NCBI GenBank assembly: GCA_964423575.1
Contig: CAYRFF010000078.1
Coordinates: 1-9,490, forward strand
DNA length: 9,490 nt
Direction: 5' to 3'
Origin: CAYRFF01 sp964423575
GTDB lineage: Bacteria > Bacteroidota > Bacteroidia > Chitinophagales > Saprospiraceae
The first letter of the stretch is position 1, and every line of letters starts with the position of its first letter. The translations under genes were made by a program, and so were the position numbers. Shown one piece after another: positions 6,836-9,490 of this stretch. Below the pieces are notes generated by a model. That model saw only the letters and a list, made by a program, of their open reading frames with translations. It ran no database searches and was not told the DNA's origin.

Positions 6836-7894
6836 ATGGAAATATCTGCCATCGATTTACTAAAAGACCTGATTGCTATACAGAGTTTCAGTCGTGAAGA
6901 GGATGAAATCACAGGATTCGTCTATGATTATCTGACTAATCACGGTGTGAAAGATCATAAGCGTTACGGAAATACTGTAGTCTGGCAGAGTGAAATGCGT
7001 TCCGATCGCAAGACTATTGCATTCGCCGGACATCTTGACACCGTAGGCTATGATGAAACAATGTGGAGAAAAACGCATCCCTTGATGCCATTAGTTGAGG
7101 GTGATCTGCTTTACGGACGCGGCTCTTGTGATATGAAAGCCGGTGTTGCAGTCCTGATGAAACTACTTATAGAACAGAACTATGGGGATAAATATAACAG
7201 CGTCTTTATCTTCTACGATCGTGAAGAACTGGGTGTTCCCAATGGAATTACCGATTTGCTGAAAGAAAAACGCTTGCCTGAAATTGACTTTGTTATTATT
7301 CCGGAACCGACTGAATTAAGAGTGAATTATGGAGTATTTGGAAGTGCGGATATAATCCTTCACGCTTATGGCGTTGCGGCGCATACTTCCCGTGCTGAAA
7401 CTGGAGTGAATGCGATTTATGAGCTCTGCAAGGCTATTGAACAAGTCCGTAGAATGCCTATGCGACGCGTAGAAGATAAAGAGGAAAAACTCTCTGTAAA
7501 TATCATCAGTGGTGGCGGAAAAGATAATAATGTAGTGCCGCATAAAGCAGAAGCATTGGTGGATTTTCGCTTTGATCCGAGTCTGACTTATGAAAAGGTG
7601 AAAGCGCGCTTTGACGGAATAAAAGGGGAGTATTACGAAGCAGAACTCACTTATTTTATGAACGGTGCTATTCACGATATAGATAATGAATACGTTCGAA
7701 AGCTTATTTCAATGTCACGAGGTTCGTTTGTCGATATCTACTGGAGTGATATAGCACAATTTGGTGCTGCTGGGATTACTGCGGTGAACTTTGGGCCGGG
7801 CAGTATTGAGCAGGCGCACAAGGTCGATGAATTTGTCGATATAAGGCAGATTGAGGAGGCGCATCGGGTGATGAAGGAGTTTTTGGGAGAGTGA
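6836..7894 (+). CDS. dapE: Succinyl-diaminopimelate desuccinylase (M20A, actinobacterial-type DapE)
   Basis: A 352-residue cytoplasmic di-zinc deacylase that hydrolyses N-succinyl-LL-diaminopimelate to LL-diaminopimelate and succinate. The M20 metal site is complete: H66 and D68 (FAGHLDTV), bridging D99 (GRGSCDMKAG), general base E130 and ligand E131 (YDREELG), E157 (IIPEPTEL) and H328 (IEQAHKVDE). H183 (GVAAHTSRAETG) is the dimerisation-domain His. The spacing matches DapE well, and features such as AHTSRAETGVNAI, GGGKDNNVVPHKAEALVDFRF and WSDIAQFGAAGITAVNFGPG are those of the shorter 'gram-positive/actinobacterial' DapE type rather than the proteobacterial one. The position 19 bases after dapD strongly supports this role over other M20 deacylases (ArgE, LysK), which remain the alternatives. 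The gene ends at a 7909-7923 hairpin and converges on cls. Confidence 0.88.
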   Translation: MEISAIDLLKDLIAIQSFSREEDEITGFVYDYLTNHGVKDHKRYGNTVVWQSEMRSDRKTIAFAGHLDTVGYDETMWRKTHPLMPLVEGDLLYGRGSCDMKAGVAVLMKLLIEQNYGDKYNSVFIFYDREELGVPNGITDLLKEKRLPEIDFVIIPEPTELRVNYGVFGSADIILHAYGVAAHTSRAETGVNAIYELCKAIEQVRRMPMRRVEDKEEKLSVNIISGGGKDNNVVPHKAEALVDFRFDPSLTYEKVKARFDGIKGEYYEAELTYFMNGAIHDIDNEYVRKLISMSRGSFVDIYWSDIAQFGAAGITAVNFGPGSIEQAHKVDEFVDIRQIEEAHRVMKEFLGE

Positions 7895-7908
7895 CAAGTG
7901 AACAAGTA

Positions 7909-7923
7909 GACTCGTGACGAGTC
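7909..7923. repeat. Perfect GACTCG/CGAGTC inverted repeat after dapE
   Basis: GACTCG and CGAGTC form a perfect 6-bp stem around a TGA triloop, 14 bases after the dapE stop. No T-run follows, so termination of the dapDE transcript here would be atypical; it may stabilise the 3' end or be a REP-like element. The rest of the 124-base convergent gap to cls contains only a weak TCCGCC-TGT-GGAGGA stem at about 7959-7973. Confidence 0.5.
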
Positions 7924-8018
7924 GATTGAGTGCTTTAATTTAGAAGATTTCTGCGCTTGTCCGCCTGTGGAGGAAGGAGGGGCTAGGAGATGAAGTGGAA
8001 CTTATTTAGAAGAAAACC

Positions 8019-9482
8019 TTACAACAAGGGAGTCAGTAATCTACACACTGAATCTAATGATTTATTCCAAAGAGATCGTTGCTCCCATTGTTCTTTATTA
8101 ATTTTTATGCTATTTCTTTTATCTTCTTCAAAGGAATCACTCATTAGACGACAGAGGTCGGCATCTTTCACGATAGCTGCTATTTCAAAGTTAATATAGA
8201 AGCTCCGAATATCCATGTTCACCGTTCCGATGAATGCAATCTGATCATCAACTGTCATTGTCTTGGAATGAATAAAACCTTTCTCGTATAAGTAGATATG
8301 AACACCTCGTTTTAGTAAGGGCTTCAGATAAGAAAAAGAAGAGTGGCCTACGATGAAATTATCCGGAGTCTTGGGAATAATCAGTTCTACTTTTACACCT
8401 GAGGCAGCAGTCATGCCCAGAGCGGACATAAGTTGGTCGGAAGGGATAAAGTAGGGATTGACAATTTTGACACTATGTCTTGCTTGTAGGATAGCGCTTA
8501 CGAGTGCTTCCATGTTATAAGGAAAGGCTGAGGCCGGGCCGCTTGCAATTATACCGACAGCAGCACCTTCCTGATCTTCTATCTGGCTGGGAAAATACTC
8601 CAAATTCAGGTCGTATTGTTTCTTTGCGACAAAACTAAGGCTCTCAAAGAAGTGAAACTGCAACTCTTTTACTGCTGAGCCTACAATTTTTAAATGCACA
8701 TCTCTCCAGTACAAGTCGTGCTTACCGGTATTCCAGTAGCGGTCGTCCATGTTGATGCCTCCTATAAAGCCAACTTTTCCATCAATAACAACGATTTTTC
8801 GGTGATTCCTATAGTTTGCTTGTGCTAAAGAAGAAAATCTAACAGGCATAAAAGTATATACTTCCGCTCCCTTTTCCTTTAGTATTTTGGGTAAATCTTT
8901 TATTCTTCGACTTCCTTGTCCATCGATAATTATGCGAACTTCAACTCCTTCTGAGAGTTTTTTTAACAAAATTTCTATAAGCCTGTTTCCTACATCGTCT
9001 TTTGAAAAGATGTAATACTCTATATGTATATGATGTTGCGCCTGTATTAGATCTTGAAATAATGCAGGAAACTTTTCCTCACCATTATTGAGCAATGTAA
9101 CTTGGTTTCGGCCGTGGACAAGCGATTGATTCTGTAAAAATAATTGACGGAATGGCTGCGATAGATTTCCTATCTCTGTTTCCATTTTGGCCAGTACCTC
9201 TTCAGAATGTTCTTTATATTTGCCTAAGTATTCTTCAGCAATCTTTAGATCCTTAAAGGCTTTCTTTTTAAAAATTTGCTGCTTCCGCAAATCTCTCCCA
9301 AAAAAATAGTAAATAATCAATCCTATGCCCGGCAGAAACACCAATACCATGATATATCCTATTGACTTAGCTGGATTTCTGTTTTCCAGTAAAATCGTAG
9401 CGATAACGCCTAAATAGGTTAAGGAGATTAAAACAATAAAAATTATTTTATAATCGGCTAAGTATGCAATTGGAAATTCCAT
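8019..9482 (-). CDS. cls: Cardiolipin synthase (PLD superfamily)
   Basis: A 487-residue membrane enzyme that joins two phosphatidylglycerols to cardiolipin and glycerol (bacterial ClsA-type reaction). The N-terminus has two membrane segments, about 12-32 and 42-61 (PLDc_N domain), followed by a basic stretch (RDLRKQQIFKKK). Both catalytic HKD motifs are intact: H227, K229, D234 in YRNHRKIVVIDG, followed by GFIGGINMDDRY; and H405, K407, D412 in FIHSKTMTVDD, followed by AFIGTVNMDIRSF. The length matches E. coli ClsA (486). The ATG at 9482 gives the expected hydrophobic N-terminus after a short MEFPIAYLAD lead. The promoter lies beyond the right edge. It converges with dapE. A phospholipase D-type alternative is unlikely given the two membrane segments and both HKD motifs in the Cls arrangement. 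Confidence 0.95.
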   Translation of the reverse strand: MEFPIAYLADYKIIFIVLISLTYLGVIATILLENRNPAKSIGYIMVLVFLPGIGLIIYYFFGRDLRKQQIFKKKAFKDLKIAEEYLGKYKEHSEEVLAKMETEIGNLSQPFRQLFLQNQSLVHGRNQVTLLNNGEEKFPALFQDLIQAQHHIHIEYYIFSKDDVGNRLIEILLKKLSEGVEVRIIIDGQGSRRIKDLPKILKEKGAEVYTFMPVRFSSLAQANYRNHRKIVVIDGKVGFIGGINMDDRYWNTGKHDLYWRDVHLKIVGSAVKELQFHFFESLSFVAKKQYDLNLEYFPSQIEDQEGAAVGIIASGPASAFPYNMEALVSAILQARHSVKIVNPYFIPSDQLMSALGMTAASGVKVELIIPKTPDNFIVGHSSFSYLKPLLKRGVHIYLYEKGFIHSKTMTVDDQIAFIGTVNMDIRSFYINFEIAAIVKDADLCRLMSDSFEEDKRNSIKINKEQWEQRSLWNKSLDSVCRLLTPLL

Positions 9483-9490
9483 ATTAATAG

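Noticed and set aside
7990..8199. Plus-strand frame over the 3' end of cls
   Set aside because: It overlaps the C-terminal coding region of a clear cardiolipin synthase and has no recognisable features.

Overview
The window looks like chromosomal DNA of a free-living member of the Bacteroidota, plausibly near the Saprospiria/Lewinella-type lineages. Supporting signs are the absence of strong Shine-Dalgarno sites before the starts, lipoproteins with a K-rich mature N-terminus (SCKKDD), a DUF6252-like lipoprotein, a large secreted Cys-rich protein whose tandem segments resemble those of type IX-secreted proteins, and a 439-codon-class type II NADH dehydrogenase (436 aa). Class-level placement is inference; no rRNA or other marker gene is present.

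Left third (1-3190): surface and accessory DNA. On the minus strand, a 172-residue Cys-rich lipoprotein (1268-1786) is followed 11 bases later by a large secreted protein that runs off the left edge (1256 to 1). Then comes a roughly 670-base gene-poor stretch holding an 8-bp x7 degenerate repeat, a decayed antitoxin-like C-terminus and a (CA)21 microsatellite. An AT-rich 167-residue lipoprotein gene (2456-2959, plus) ends at a strong, probably bidirectional terminator. Two adjacent REP-like hairpins with GAA triloops sit between this terminator and pepT.

Middle and right (3193-9490): core metabolism. pepT (tripeptidase, minus) and ndh (type II NADH:quinone oxidoreductase, plus) are divergent, and their shared 178-bp intergenic contains a perfect 12-bp-arm AT-rich inverted repeat. 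Then dapD and a dapE-type M20 deacylase lie 19 bp apart on the plus strand, giving two late steps of the succinylase route to meso-diaminopimelate and lysine. A cardiolipin synthase gene (minus) converges on dapE and starts just inside the right edge.

How the genes fit: dapD and dapE form a clear pathway pair feeding peptidoglycan and lysine synthesis; ndh and cls are membrane energetics and membrane lipid genes; pepT recycles peptides. No defence, phage or transposase gene was seen. The unusual material is in the non-coding DNA: the long dinucleotide microsatellite, the 8-bp repeat, the paired hairpins and the divergent-promoter palindrome. I do not see a convincing new multi-gene system.
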